From Demequina sp. NBRC 110054 (GTDB taxonomy: Bacteria; Actinomycetota; Actinomycetes; Actinomycetales; Demequinaceae), in the NCBI RefSeq assembly GCF_002090115.1, contig NZ_BBRK01000004.1, forward strand, positions 310,001-374,000: 64,000 nucleotides of DNA, written 5' to 3'. A program made the translations under genes and the position numbers. The notes beneath the pieces are model-generated. The model was given only the letters and a program-made list of their open reading frames with translations. It was not told where the DNA came from and searched no databases. Shown in pieces: positions 47,154 to 58,857 of the stretch (position 1 is the stretch's first letter; each line of letters starts with the position of its first letter).

Positions 47154-47869
47154 CCGCCGACGGCCACGGCCCCCAGGACGATGAGGAGCGGCCGGACGAG
47201 CAGCATCGTCCTAGCGTTCCGAACGAGCCGCCGGACGATGCGACGGTGGTCTCGCGTCGTCCCGCCGCCACCTCGCCCGGTGACGGGGGGAACGAGGCCT
47301 CCGAGGGCGACGCTCGCGAGGAGCCCACTGGCGCCCCGACGGAAGGCGCGGGCGACGCCGGTGTCGATCGCACCGTGATCTCGACGCGACGGGCGGGCGC
47401 GCAGGGGCTCGATGACGACGAGGACCCGACCGTGATCGCCTCCCGGTTCGCCGCGCCTGCGGCGGACACTCCCGATCCGCTCGTCGTGAGGGCGCCCCGC
47501 AGAGGGGCGCCCGAGCCGGACGTGACGCTTCCCGGCAGCAGGCGGGCGCGGCTGCGGGACGACAGGGTCGCGGGACGCAGGCGCGTCATCACGCCGCCGC
47601 CGTCCCTCACCCTGCATACGGAGCCCGCGGCGACGACGCCGAGCGCGCCTCCTGCATCCGTCATGGACGCGCCCCAGGGGCCGCCCGCGCCGGGATCCGC
47701 CGAGGCTCGCGCGCTCGAGGCACGCCCTGACGGGACCGAGATCAGGTCGGTGTCGAAGCGCAGCAGGCGCGGCGCGCGGGCGACCATCGCTGTGCTGGTC
47801 GTCGTCAGCATCCTCTCGGCGCTGGGGTTGGCGGCCATCGGAGCAGCCGTGGCTCTCGTCCTCGGCTGA
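47150..47869 (+). CDS. single-pass membrane protein with repeated threonine motifs (unknown; possible kinase substrate)
   Basis: The 239-residue protein is largely disordered (rich in Pro, Ala, Asp, Glu, Arg) with one C-terminal membrane helix (AVLVVVSILSALGLAAIGAAVALVL). It carries three similar short motifs: DDATVVSRR (about 29-37), DRTVISTRR (about 72-80) and DPTVIASRF (about 92-100). These acidic-Thr-Val-hydrophobic repeats look like phosphothreonine sites for the operon's kinase or FHA-binding sites. ATGA overlap with the phosphatase supports a common function. No known family is recognised. Confidence 0.75.
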   Translation: MTADGHGPQDDEERPDEQHRPSVPNEPPDDATVVSRRPAATSPGDGGNEASEGDAREEPTGAPTEGAGDAGVDRTVISTRRAGAQGLDDDEDPTVIASRFAAPAADTPDPLVVRAPRRGAPEPDVTLPGSRRARLRDDRVAGRRRVITPPPSLTLHTEPAATTPSAPPASVMDAPQGPPAPGSAEARALEARPDGTEIRSVSKRSRRGARATIAVLVVVSILSALGLAAIGAAVALVLG

Positions 47870-47893
47870 CGGGGCCCGACCGGCGGGGAGCGC

Positions 47894-47983
47894 CTACCAG
47901 CGAGCGCGATGCATCGCCCAGGCGGTGATGCCGGAGCACAGGACGATGGACATCCCTGCCCACCACGCAAGGAACGTGGCCAT
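47894..47983 (-). CDS. 29-residue hydrophobic small protein (putative)
   Basis: The frame encodes MATFLAWWAGMSIVLCSG then ITAWAMHRARW. It is one membrane helix with a short basic end, starting six bases after a consensus GGAGGT. The strength of the ribosome-binding site and the pure membrane-helix composition argue that it is real. It is loosely reminiscent of small respiratory-complex subunits such as CydX, but no partner gene is near. It lies downstream of rpoC and convergent with the signalling operon. Function unknown. Confidence 0.55.
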   Translation of the reverse strand: MATFLAWWAGMSIVLCSGITAWAMHRARW

Positions 47984-48120
47984 GTCGGCACCTCCTTCCG
48001 TCTACCAGTGCCTTCACCCGACCTATCGGTCCGCTGCGGTCATTGCACAGGAATGGCGTGCGTCGTGACTGAAAGTCCACAAGCTGAGCACGGGGGCGGC
48101 GCGGTGAGGGCCCGCGCACG

Positions 48121-48160
48121 CACGAGGGCCCGGCCACCTTGCGGTGACCGGGCCCTCGTG
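48121..48160 (-). terminator. rpoBC transcription terminator
   Basis: An 18-bp stem with a single C-A mismatch (48121-48138 with 48143-48160) closes a TTGC loop, 12 bases after the rpoC stop. The rest of 47984-48120 holds no evident gene apart from the leader of the small protein. Confidence 0.9.
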
Positions 48161-48171
48161 TGAGGCGATTC

Positions 48172-52047
<3,876 letters not shown>

Positions 52048-52072
52048 TGTCGATTCCTTACCTCTCGAAAGA

Positions 52073-55000
52073 TCAGATCTCGTCGACGCTCGAGGCGTCG
52101 GGGCGGCTGGACAGGGAGATGCCGAGCGACTCGGCTGCCTGGTACGCGTCCTCGTCGGACTCGCGCATCTCGATCACAGAGCCGTCGTGGCTCAGGACCT
52201 CGACGTTCAGGCACAGCGACTGCATCTCCTTCATCAGCACGCGGAAGGACTCCGGAAGGCCCGGCTCGGGGATGTTCTGCCCCTTGACGATGGCCTCGTA
52301 GACCTTGACACGACCGGTGACGTCGTCCGACTTGATGGTCAGCAGCTCCTGGAGGGCGTATGCGGCGCCGTATGCCTCGAGCGCCCACACCTCCATCTCA
52401 CCGAAGCGCTGGCCGCCGAACTGCGCCTTACCGCCCAGCGGCTGCTGGGTGATCATCGAGTACGGACCCGTGGAGCGGGCGTGGATCTTGTCGTCCACCA
52501 GGTGGTGGAGCTTCAGGATGTACTTGTAGCCCACGGTGATCGGCTCCGGGAACGGCTCGCCTGAGCGGCCGTCGAAGAGCTGCGCCTTGCCGTTGTCGCC
52601 GACCAGGCGGTCGCCGTCACGGTTCGGGTTGATGTGCTCGCGGAGGCCGTTGAGGACGTCCTCGTGCAGACCGTCGAACACCGGCGTGGCGATCGGGTTG
52701 CCAGGCTCGGCGGTGCGCGCGCCGTCGGGGAGGTGGTCGGTCCACTCGCCCTTGGCGTCGGTCGCGTCCCAGCCGTTCTTGGCGAGCCAGCCCGAGTGCG
52801 TCTCGAGCACCTGGCCGACGTTCATACGACCGGGCACACCGAGCGGGTTCAGGATGACGTCGACCGGCGTGCCGTCCGCGAGGAACGGCATGTCCTCCAC
52901 GGGCAGGATCGTCGAGATGACGCCCTTGTTGCCGTGACGGCCGGCGAGCTTGTCGCCCTCCATGATCTTGCGGCGCTGCGCGATGTAGACGCGGACCAGC
53001 TGGTTGACGCCGGCGGGCAGATCGTCGCCGTCCTCCTCGGTGAAGACGCGGACGCCGATGACGGTGCCGGACTCGCCGTGGGGGACCTTGAGGGACGTGT
53101 CGCGGACCTCGCGGGCCTTCTCGCCGAAGATCGCGCGCAGGAGGCGCTCCTCCGGGGTCAGCTCGGTCTCACCCTTCGGGGTGACCTTGCCGACGAGGAT
53201 GTCTCCCGCGCGGACCTCGGCGCCGATGCGGACGATGCCGCGCTCGTCGAGGTCGGCGAGCACCTCCTCCGAGGCGTTCGGGATGTCGCGGGTGATCTCC
53301 TCCGGACCCAGCTTGGTGTCGCGGGCGTCGACCTCGTGCTCCTCGATGTGGATCGAGGAGAGGACGTCGTCCTGGACGAGGCGCTGCGAAAGGATGATCG
53401 CGTCCTCGTAGTTGTGGCCCTCCCAGCACATGAACGCGACCAGCAGGTTGCGTCCGAGTGCGAGGTCGCCCTCGTCGGTGGCGGGACCATCGGCGATGAC
53501 CGAGCCCTGGACCAGCGCGTCGCCCTCGTTGACGAGGACACGCTGGTTGTAGCTGGTGCCCTGGTTCGAGCGCTCGAACTTGGCCACGCGGTACGAGCCG
53601 GTGGTGCCGTCGTCGTTCGCGACGGTGACCAGGTCAGCGTTCACCTCGGTGACGACACCGGGCTTCGACGCCACGACCACGTCACCGGCGTCGATCGCCG
53701 CGCGGCGCTCCATGCCGGTGCCGACGAGCGGCGCCTCGGAGCGGACCAGCGGGACCGCCTGGCGCTGCATGTTCGCGCCCATGAGGGCGCGGTTCGCGTC
53801 GTCGTGCTCGAGGAACGGGATCAGGGCCGTCGCGACCGACACCATCTGGCGCGGCGAGACGTCCATGTAGTCCACGGCGTCCTTCTGCACGAACTCGACC
53901 TCGCCGCCCTTGGCGCGCACCAGGACGCGCTCCTCGGCGAAGTAGCTCTCCTCGTCGAGGGGGGCGTTCGCCTGGGCGATCACGAAGTGGTCCTCGTCGT
54001 CCGCGGTGAGGTAGTCGACCTGGTCGGTGACCTGGCCCTTGACGACCTTGCGGTACGGGGTCTCGACGAAGCCGAGCGGGTTGATGCGACCGAACGACGC
54101 GAGCGAGCCGATCAGACCGATGTTCGGACCCTCAGGGGTCTCGATCGGGCACATGCGGCCGTAGTGCGACGGGTGGACGTCACGGACCTCCATGCCGGCG
54201 CGGTCGCGCGAGAGACCACCGGGGCCGAGCGCCGAGAGGCGGCGCTTGTGGGTCAGACCCGCGAGCGGGTTGTTCTGGTCCATGAACTGCGACAGCTGCG
54301 AGGTGCCGAAGAACTCGCGGATCGCGGCGACGACCGGACGCGTGTTGATGAGCGTCTGCGGCGTGATCGCCTCGACGTCCTGCGTGGTCATGCGCTCGCG
54401 CACCACGCGCTCCATGCGCGACAGGCCCGTCCGGATCTGGTTCTGGATCAGCTCGCCGACCGCGCGGATGCGGCGGTTGCCGAAGTGGTCGATGTCATCG
54501 GTCTCGACGTCGATCTCGGTCTCGCCGATCGTGAGCTTCTTCATGCCCGCGTGCGCCGCGGCGATGTACTTCACGGTCGCGACGATGTCGTCGACGCCCA
54601 GCGTCGAGTCGCCGAGGGCCTTGCCCACGCCGAGCTTCTTGTTCAGCTTGAAGCGGCCGACCTTCGCGAGGTCGTAGCGCTTGGAGTTGAAGTAGAAGTT
54701 GTCGAGCAGGTTCTGACCGGCCTCGACCGTCGGGGGCTCGCCCGGACGGAGCTTGCGGTACAGGTCGACGAGCGCCTCGTCCTGCGCGTGGACGGTGTCC
54801 TTCGAGAGGGTGTCGAGCACGGCCGGGAAGTCCGCGAACTCCTCGGCGATCTGCTCGTCCGTGAGGCCCAGCGCCTTGAGGAACAGGGTGACGGGCTGCT
54901 TGCGCTTGCGGTCGACGCGCACGCCGACGGCGTCGCGCTTGTCGATCTCGAACTCGAGCCACGCGCCGCGCGAGGGGATGACCTTCGCCGTGAAGATGTC

Positions 55001-55552
55001 CTTGTCGGACGTCTTGTCAGGGGTGCGCTCGAAGTACACGCCGGGCGAGCGGACCAGCTGGGAGACGACGACGCGCTCCGTGCCGTTCACGATGAACGTG
55101 CCGCGCTCGCTCATGAGCGGGAAGTCGCCCATGAAGACGGTCTGCGACTTGATCTCGCCCGTGGTGTTGTTCATGAACTCCGCGGTCACGAAGAGCTGCG
55201 CGGAGTAGGTGAAGTCCTTCTCCTTGCACTCCTCGGGAGTGTGACGCGGCTCCTCGAAGTACGGGTCCGAGAAGCTCAGCGACATCGTCTGCGCGAAGTC
55301 CTCGATCGGAGAGATCTCCTCGAAGATCTCCTGGAGGCCGGCAACCTCCGGTACGTCGTTCCTGCCCGCTTCCTTCGCGGCTGCGACGCGGTCCTGCCAG
55401 ATCTGGTTGCCGAGCAGCCAGTCGAAGGACTCGGTCTGCAGACCGATAAGGTTGGGGACCCCGATCGGCTCAGCAAGCTGAGCGAACGAGATGCGTCGAG
55501 ACGCGGAGCGGTTGGAGATGGCGGTTGCCGAAGGGGTGCGCGAGGCAGCCAA
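52073..55552 (-). CDS. rpoB: DNA-directed RNA polymerase subunit beta
   Basis: The protein has 1159 residues from a TTG start at 55550-55552. That start is set by GGGAAGGA eight bases upstream and by the family N-terminus (M)[19 protein letters not shown]. The longer frame to 55675 is rejected. The rifampicin cluster reads [36 protein letters not shown]: the Asp, His and Ser positions (516, 526, 531 in E. coli numbering) are wild type, so rifampicin sensitivity is expected. Two promoters lie upstream. Confidence 0.99.
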   Translation of the reverse strand: MAASRTPSATAISNRSASRRISFAQLAEPIGVPNLIGLQTESFDWLLGNQIWQDRVAAAKEAGRNDVPEVAGLQEIFEEISPIEDFAQTMSLSFSDPYFEEPRHTPEECKEKDFTYSAQLFVTAEFMNNTTGEIKSQTVFMGDFPLMSERGTFIVNGTERVVVSQLVRSPGVYFERTPDKTSDKDIFTAKVIPSRGAWLEFEIDKRDAVGVRVDRKRKQPVTLFLKALGLTDEQIAEEFADFPAVLDTLSKDTVHAQDEALVDLYRKLRPGEPPTVEAGQNLLDNFYFNSKRYDLAKVGRFKLNKKLGVGKALGDSTLGVDDIVATVKYIAAAHAGMKKLTIGETEIDVETDDIDHFGNRRIRAVGELIQNQIRTGLSRMERVVRERMTTQDVEAITPQTLINTRPVVAAIREFFGTSQLSQFMDQNNPLAGLTHKRRLSALGPGGLSRDRAGMEVRDVHPSHYGRMCPIETPEGPNIGLIGSLASFGRINPLGFVETPYRKVVKGQVTDQVDYLTADDEDHFVIAQANAPLDEESYFAEERVLVRAKGGEVEFVQKDAVDYMDVSPRQMVSVATALIPFLEHDDANRALMGANMQRQAVPLVRSEAPLVGTGMERRAAIDAGDVVVASKPGVVTEVNADLVTVANDDGTTGSYRVAKFERSNQGTSYNQRVLVNEGDALVQGSVIADGPATDEGDLALGRNLLVAFMCWEGHNYEDAIILSQRLVQDDVLSSIHIEEHEVDARDTKLGPEEITRDIPNASEEVLADLDERGIVRIGAEVRAGDILVGKVTPKGETELTPEERLLRAIFGEKAREVRDTSLKVPHGESGTVIGVRVFTEEDGDDLPAGVNQLVRVYIAQRRKIMEGDKLAGRHGNKGVISTILPVEDMPFLADGTPVDVILNPLGVPGRMNVGQVLETHSGWLAKNGWDATDAKGEWTDHLPDGARTAEPGNPIATPVFDGLHEDVLNGLREHINPNRDGDRLVGDNGKAQLFDGRSGEPFPEPITVGYKYILKLHHLVDDKIHARSTGPYSMITQQPLGGKAQFGGQRFGEMEVWALEAYGAAYALQELLTIKSDDVTGRVKVYEAIVKGQNIPEPGLPESFRVLMKEMQSLCLNVEVLSHDGSVIEMRESDEDAYQAAESLGISLSSRPDASSVDEI

Positions 55553-55692
55553 GGGCGGGTCCTTCCCTGTGATGATCGTGCGTGTACACGTCGTCCAGCC
55601 ACGGCTCCACCGGATCCCGGGGCGTTTCCGTCGGGTGACGGTCGCACGCCGGGTAGGCATCTGAGGGCAAGGCAAAAGACAGCGCGGTCGCT

Positions 55693-55742
55693 AGACTAAC
55701 GCGGAAACGCACGATTGTCCACCTCGCGTGGACCCCCGTCAA
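55693..55742 (-). promoter_or_regulatory. tandem overlapping rpoB promoters P1 and P2
   Basis: On the minus strand P1 has TTGACG (55737-55742), 17 bases, GACAAT (55714-55719). P2 has TGGACA (55716-55721), 17 bases, TAGTCT (55693-55698). The -35 of P2 overlaps the -10 of P1. Both give leaders of about 135-155 bases. Thus rpoBC can be transcribed independently of rplJL. Confidence 0.7.
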
Positions 55743-55887
55743 GAGTGCCGCGCGGTTCGGTTCACAAATGTCACCAAGGCCACGACCTCTTGATTTCCTG
55801 GCAAGGACCAGTCTGCCCTGCTTCGCGGCCGATTGCGAGCCGATCCGCGCCCCATGCGCTGCGCACGGATTCCCACGCGGCACGCGG

Positions 55888-56085
55888 GCGTGTCGCCCGT
55901 CCCGGCGGCGTGTCGTCGGCGTGTCCCCTCCGGTTCCGTGCGGGGTGCATGGCGGACCAGCGAGCGCGGCTCGGCCGACATGCGCCGACATGCGCCGACA
56001 TGCGCCGACAGTCTGAACCAATTCGAACGTCGACACGCCAGCGTGTCGCGGGCCGTCGCCGCGTGTCGTCGGGGTGTCGCCTCCG
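55888..56085. repeat. two diverged 45-bp copies flanking the tandem repeats
   Basis: 55888-55932 and 56041-56085 align without gaps over 45 bases with 36 identities. Both contain CGTGTCGTCGG-x-GTGTC-x-CCTCC. Together with the 10-bp and 35-bp repeats they make up most of the 800-base rplL-rpoB spacer. No coding role is supported; the rest of 55743-56275 shows nothing recognisable. Confidence 0.7.
55971..56010. repeat. 10-bp tandem repeat, four copies
   Basis: TGCGCCGACA is repeated head to tail (three exact units and one slightly different first unit). It lies between the two 45-bp copies, upstream of the rpoB promoters. The count may vary between strains by slippage. Confidence 0.85.
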
Positions 56086-56130
56086 CAGTGGTGCGAACTG
56101 CCGGACGCAACGGGGACTATGCGGCGGCGG

Positions 56131-56200
56131 GGTCCGAACACGGAACGGGGACGATGCGGCGGCCGGGTCCGAACACGGAACGGGGACGATGCGGCGGCCA
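56131..56200. repeat. 35-bp tandem repeat, two copies plus a partial copy
   Basis: Two adjacent 35-bp units starting GGTCCGAACACGG differ at only the last base. A partial third copy (ACGGGGACTATGCGGCGGC-like, about 56105-56130) precedes them. It lies in the rplL-rpoB spacer, on the rpoB side of the rplL hairpin. Confidence 0.85.
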
Positions 56201-56275
56201 GATTCACTGGACCCGACCGGTGGGGGACGCCGGCGATGCCAGCCAGGGCTGGCGCATCGTCCATGGGAAAGAGCA

Positions 56276-56309
56276 AGGCCGGGCCGTTCCTTGCGGAACG
56301 ACCCGGCCT
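56276..56309 (-). terminator. terminator/attenuator after rplL
   Basis: A 15-bp stem with one mismatch (56276-56290 with 56295-56309) closes a TTGC loop, 45 bases after the rplL stop. On the minus strand it is followed by TTGCTCTTT, a weak U-rich tail. It probably ends or reduces rplJL transcripts before rpoB. Confidence 0.8.
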
Positions 56310-56354
56310 CAGCCAACCAGCGGCTATGCCGCGCGGAGCGCGGCGCCGCGTGAA

Positions 56355-56741
56355 TTACTTGAGCTCGACGGTGGCGCCGGCGCCCTCGAGGGCCTCCTTG
56401 GCCTTCTCGGCGTCCTCCTTCTTGGCACCCTCGAGCACAGCCTTGGGGGCACCGTCGACGAGAGCCTTCGCCTCGCCGAGGCCGAGGGAGGTCAGCGCGC
56501 GGACCTCCTTGATGACCTGGATCTTCTTGTCGCCAACGGCGGTGAGGATGACGTCGAACTCGTCCTTCTCCTCGACCTCAGCAGCGGCCTCGCCGCCGGC
56601 GGGGGCAGCAACGGCAACGGCGGCCGGGGCGGCGGCGGTGACCTCGAAGGTCTCCTCGAACGCCTTGACGAACTCGGACAGCTCGATGAGGGTGAGCTCC
56701 TTGAACGCCTCGATGAGCTCCTCGGTGGTGAGCTTAGCCAT
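56355..56741 (-). CDS. rplL: 50S ribosomal protein L7/L12
   Basis: The stalk protein recruits translational GTPases. The 128-residue protein has the N-terminal dimerisation helix [28 protein letters not shown], an Ala/Gly hinge ([15 protein letters not shown]) and the C-terminal domain with [27 protein letters not shown]. Its ATG follows a GGAAA-type site. It is 57 bases downstream of rplJ. Confidence 0.98.
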   Translation of the reverse strand: MAKLTTEELIEAFKELTLIELSEFVKAFEETFEVTAAAPAAVAVAAPAGGEAAAEVEEKDEFDVILTAVGDKKIQVIKEVRALTSLGLGEAKALVDGAPKAVLEGAKKEDAEKAKEALEGAGATVELK

Positions 56742-56798
56742 GGTGGTTTCCTTATCTCTTGCCTGCGTGAAGCAGATGTGTGTAGTGGGGTGCGGCCC

Positions 56799-57320
56799 TT
56801 AGGCCGCGTCTTCCTGCTTCGCACGCAGGGCGTCTGCGGCGCGCGCTGCCTGAGCGAGCGGCGCCTGGAACAGGTACGCAGCACCAAAGAGCGACGCCTT
56901 CATGGCGCCGGCTGCCTTGGCGAGGAGCACCTCGCGGGACTCGAGGTCCGCCAGCTTGTTGATCTCGTCAGCCGAGATCGTGTTGCCGTCGAGAACGCCA
57001 CCCTTGATGACGAGCTTGTCGTTCTCCTTGGCAAAAGCCTTCAGACCCTTTGCGGCAGCCACCGGGTCACCGGTGACGAACGCAATGGCCGAGGGGCCGA
57101 CAAGAAGGTCGTCGAGACCCTCCACACCGGCATCCTTGGCCGCGAGCGCCGTGAGAGTGTTCTTGGCGACCACGTAGGTCGCCTCGCCGCGGAGCTCACC
57201 GCGCAGCTTTGCGAGCTGCGGAACGCTGAGGCCGCGGTACTCGGTGATCATGACAGCGTTGGAGGCACGGAACTGGTCCGCGAGCTCCTGGACTGCCGCC
57301 ACCTTCTCGGGCGTCGCCAT
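56799..57320 (-). CDS. rplJ: 50S ribosomal protein L10
   Basis: L10 anchors the L7/L12 dimers and represses its own operon through the leader RNA in E. coli. The 173-residue protein has [39 protein letters not shown] and the C-terminal L12-binding helix ending [24 protein letters not shown] precedes the ATG. It is preceded by a leader of about 225 bases with hairpins. Confidence 0.98.
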   Translation of the reverse strand: MATPEKVAAVQELADQFRASNAVMITEYRGLSVPQLAKLRGELRGEATYVVAKNTLTALAAKDAGVEGLDDLLVGPSAIAFVTGDPVAAAKGLKAFAKENDKLVIKGGVLDGNTISADEINKLADLESREVLLAKAAGAMKASLFGAAYLFQAPLAQAARAADALRAKQEDAA

Positions 57321-57545
57321 AGTTGTCCTTTCAGGGAAAGTGACCGCTGGAGCTCACCCCACACATGGGAAAGGCCCCGCGCAGGCGGGGCCGTGGCTCA
57401 ACGCGCCGAACACACGAAAGGCGGCCGCAGGGCCGCCCAAGGGTTCGCACACGGAGTGCTACTTTCTCACCTGCGCTGGTCCCCCACTGCTGTGGAGCTT
57501 CGGTCGTTCCTGGCGAGCCAGGTCCGACAACCGGCGGTCTTGGGC
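57321..57545 (-). promoter_or_regulatory. rplJL leader with two hairpins (probable L10 leader/attenuator)
   Basis: Hairpin 1 is 57420-57437 (7-bp stem). Hairpin 2 is 57373-57392 (8-bp stem GGCCCCGC/GCGGGGCC), followed on the minus strand by TTTCCC. The second resembles a terminator 50 bases before rplJ. Position and length fit autogenous control by L10, but the L10-binding motif was not verified. Confidence 0.55.
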
Positions 57546-57551
57546 GGGTCA

Positions 57552-57581
57552 ACTGTACACGCCGCAGGCGGGACCGCGCAA
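57552..57581 (-). promoter_or_regulatory. rplJL promoter
   Basis: On the minus strand TTGCGC (57576-57581) is 18 bases from TACAGT (57552-57557). The -10 lies in the string GTACAGTTGAC that also occurs at the rpsL promoter. It starts just after the hisC stop. Confidence 0.6.
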
Positions 57582-57590
57582 CCGAGCCGC

Positions 57591-58670
57591 CTACCCCGCA
57601 GGCGCGGTGGCAGCGAGCGCGCACGCGGCGATGACCGCGTCGGTCGCGTCGGACGAGCCGACGGTGATGCGCACGCCCTCACCCTCGAACTCGCGCGCCG
57701 AGATCCCATTGTCGTACAGGACTCGACCGAGCGCGTCGGTCGAGTCGCCCGCGGCGACCCACACGAAGTTGCCCTGGGCGTCGGGCACGTCCCAGCCCTG
57801 GCCCCGCAGCGCGGCCACGAGCCGGTCGCGCTGCGCGACGACGTCTGCGACGCGCTCCGCGAGCTCCCCCTCCGCCTCGAGCGAGGCGAGCGCCGCGGCC
57901 TGGGCGAGCCCGGTGACGCCGAAGGCGATCGCCATCCTGCGCATCGCGGCGGCGAGGCCGAGCGGAGCGACGCCGTAGCCGATCCGCATCCCGGCGAGCC
58001 CCCACGCCTTGGAGAAGGTGCGCGCGACGACGAGGTGAGGGTAGGCGGCGAGCAGCGCGTCCGCGCGCGGGCCGTCCTCGCTGCGGTCGAACTCGCAGTA
58101 CGCCTCGTCGAGCAGCACAGCGACATCCGTCGGCACGGCCTCGAGCAGCGCGACCATCTCCTCGTGGGTCACGGTCGTCCCGGTCGGGTTGTTGGGGCTG
58201 CAGACCATCACGAGGCGCGTCGCGGGCGTGACCGCCGCCGCGAGCGCCGGCATGTCGTGGCGCCCACCCTGCGCGAGCGGCACCTGTACCGGGGTCGCCC
58301 CGGCGGCGACCACGAGGGAGGGATAGGCCTCGAACGAGCGCCATGCGTAGACGACCTCGTCGCCGGGCCCGGCCACCGCGCGGATGAGCTGGGACAGCAC
58401 CTCGGACGAGCCCGAGCCGACGACGACGCGCCCCTCCTCGACACCGTGGCGCTCCGCGAGAGTCGCGACCAGGGCCGCCGCGGTCCAGTCGGGGTAGAGG
58501 TGCGCGCGGGAGGCCGCCTCCGCGATCGCGTCGCGGACCGAGGGCAGCGGACCGAGCGGCGACTCGTTCGACGACAGCTTATACGTGCGGCCAGGCCCCG
58601 CGGGAGCGGGCCGGCCCGGTCGGTACACGGGGAAGCGGTCCAGGTCGCCACGAAGTCGAGGGGCGCTCAC
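57591..58670 (-). CDS. hisC: histidinol-phosphate aminotransferase family protein
   Basis: The 359-residue PLP fold-type I protein has KLSSNESPLGPLPSVRDA, GSGSSEVLSQL, SPNNPTGTTVT, LLDEAYCEF, and the Schiff-base Lys in TFSKAWGLAGMRIGYG. The layout is that of HisC and related phenylalanine or aromatic aminotransferases. As no other his genes are near, it may be the aromatic variant common in actinobacteria. The GTG start has AGGAGG six bases upstream; the frame upstream is not family-like. It precedes rplJL on the same strand. Confidence 0.85.
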   Translation of the reverse strand: MSAPRLRGDLDRFPVYRPGRPAPAGPGRTYKLSSNESPLGPLPSVRDAIAEAASRAHLYPDWTAAALVATLAERHGVEEGRVVVGSGSSEVLSQLIRAVAGPGDEVVYAWRSFEAYPSLVVAAGATPVQVPLAQGGRHDMPALAAAVTPATRLVMVCSPNNPTGTTVTHEEMVALLEAVPTDVAVLLDEAYCEFDRSEDGPRADALLAAYPHLVVARTFSKAWGLAGMRIGYGVAPLGLAAAMRRMAIAFGVTGLAQAAALASLEAEGELAERVADVVAQRDRLVAALRGQGWDVPDAQGNFVWVAAGDSTDALGRVLYDNGISAREFEGEGVRITVGSSDATDAVIAACALAATAPAG

Positions 58671-58800
58671 GAGGTCCTCCTGGGGTCCGGTCTGTCGTCG
58701 TCGCCCGCGGGCGAGCGGGCGTGCACGGTCGGTGTATCGCGCGCGCATCGGTCCTCCGTGGGACCTTCTCGCGGCGCCGGAATCCGAGCGATTCCGTCAC

Positions 58801-58829
58801 GAGTATGCAACACGTGTTGTTGCATACTC
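58801..58829. promoter_or_regulatory. 12-5-12 palindrome, candidate IclR operator
   Basis: GAGTATGCAACA and its exact complement TGTTGCATACTC are separated by five bases, 28 bases before the S15 hydrolase gene. A related site with the same AACA-N5-TGTT core lies upstream of the monooxygenase gene at about 62614-62640. The IclR gene of this cluster is the natural binder. The rest of 58671-58857 shows no gene. Confidence 0.7.
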
Positions 58830-58857
58830 ATCACATCCCGGATGAATCGAGACGCGC

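Noticed and set aside
52070-52090. AGATCT-containing string resembling the GntR operator at the rpoB-rpoC junction
   Set aside because: It lies in the rpoB coding end, is not a full palindrome with ATAAGA arms and has no promoter; a chance match.
52073-55675. RpoB starting at the ATG at 55675
   Set aside because: The extension is not family-like; the TTG at 55552 has a good ribosome-binding site and the expected N-terminus.
55971-56200. CRISPR-like array
   Set aside because: The repeats are directly tandem with no unique spacers and no cas genes are near.
55470-56276. 268-codon minus-strand frame between rplL and rpoB
   Set aside because: It is made from repeat units, crosses the rpoB promoters and start, and has no recognisable domain.
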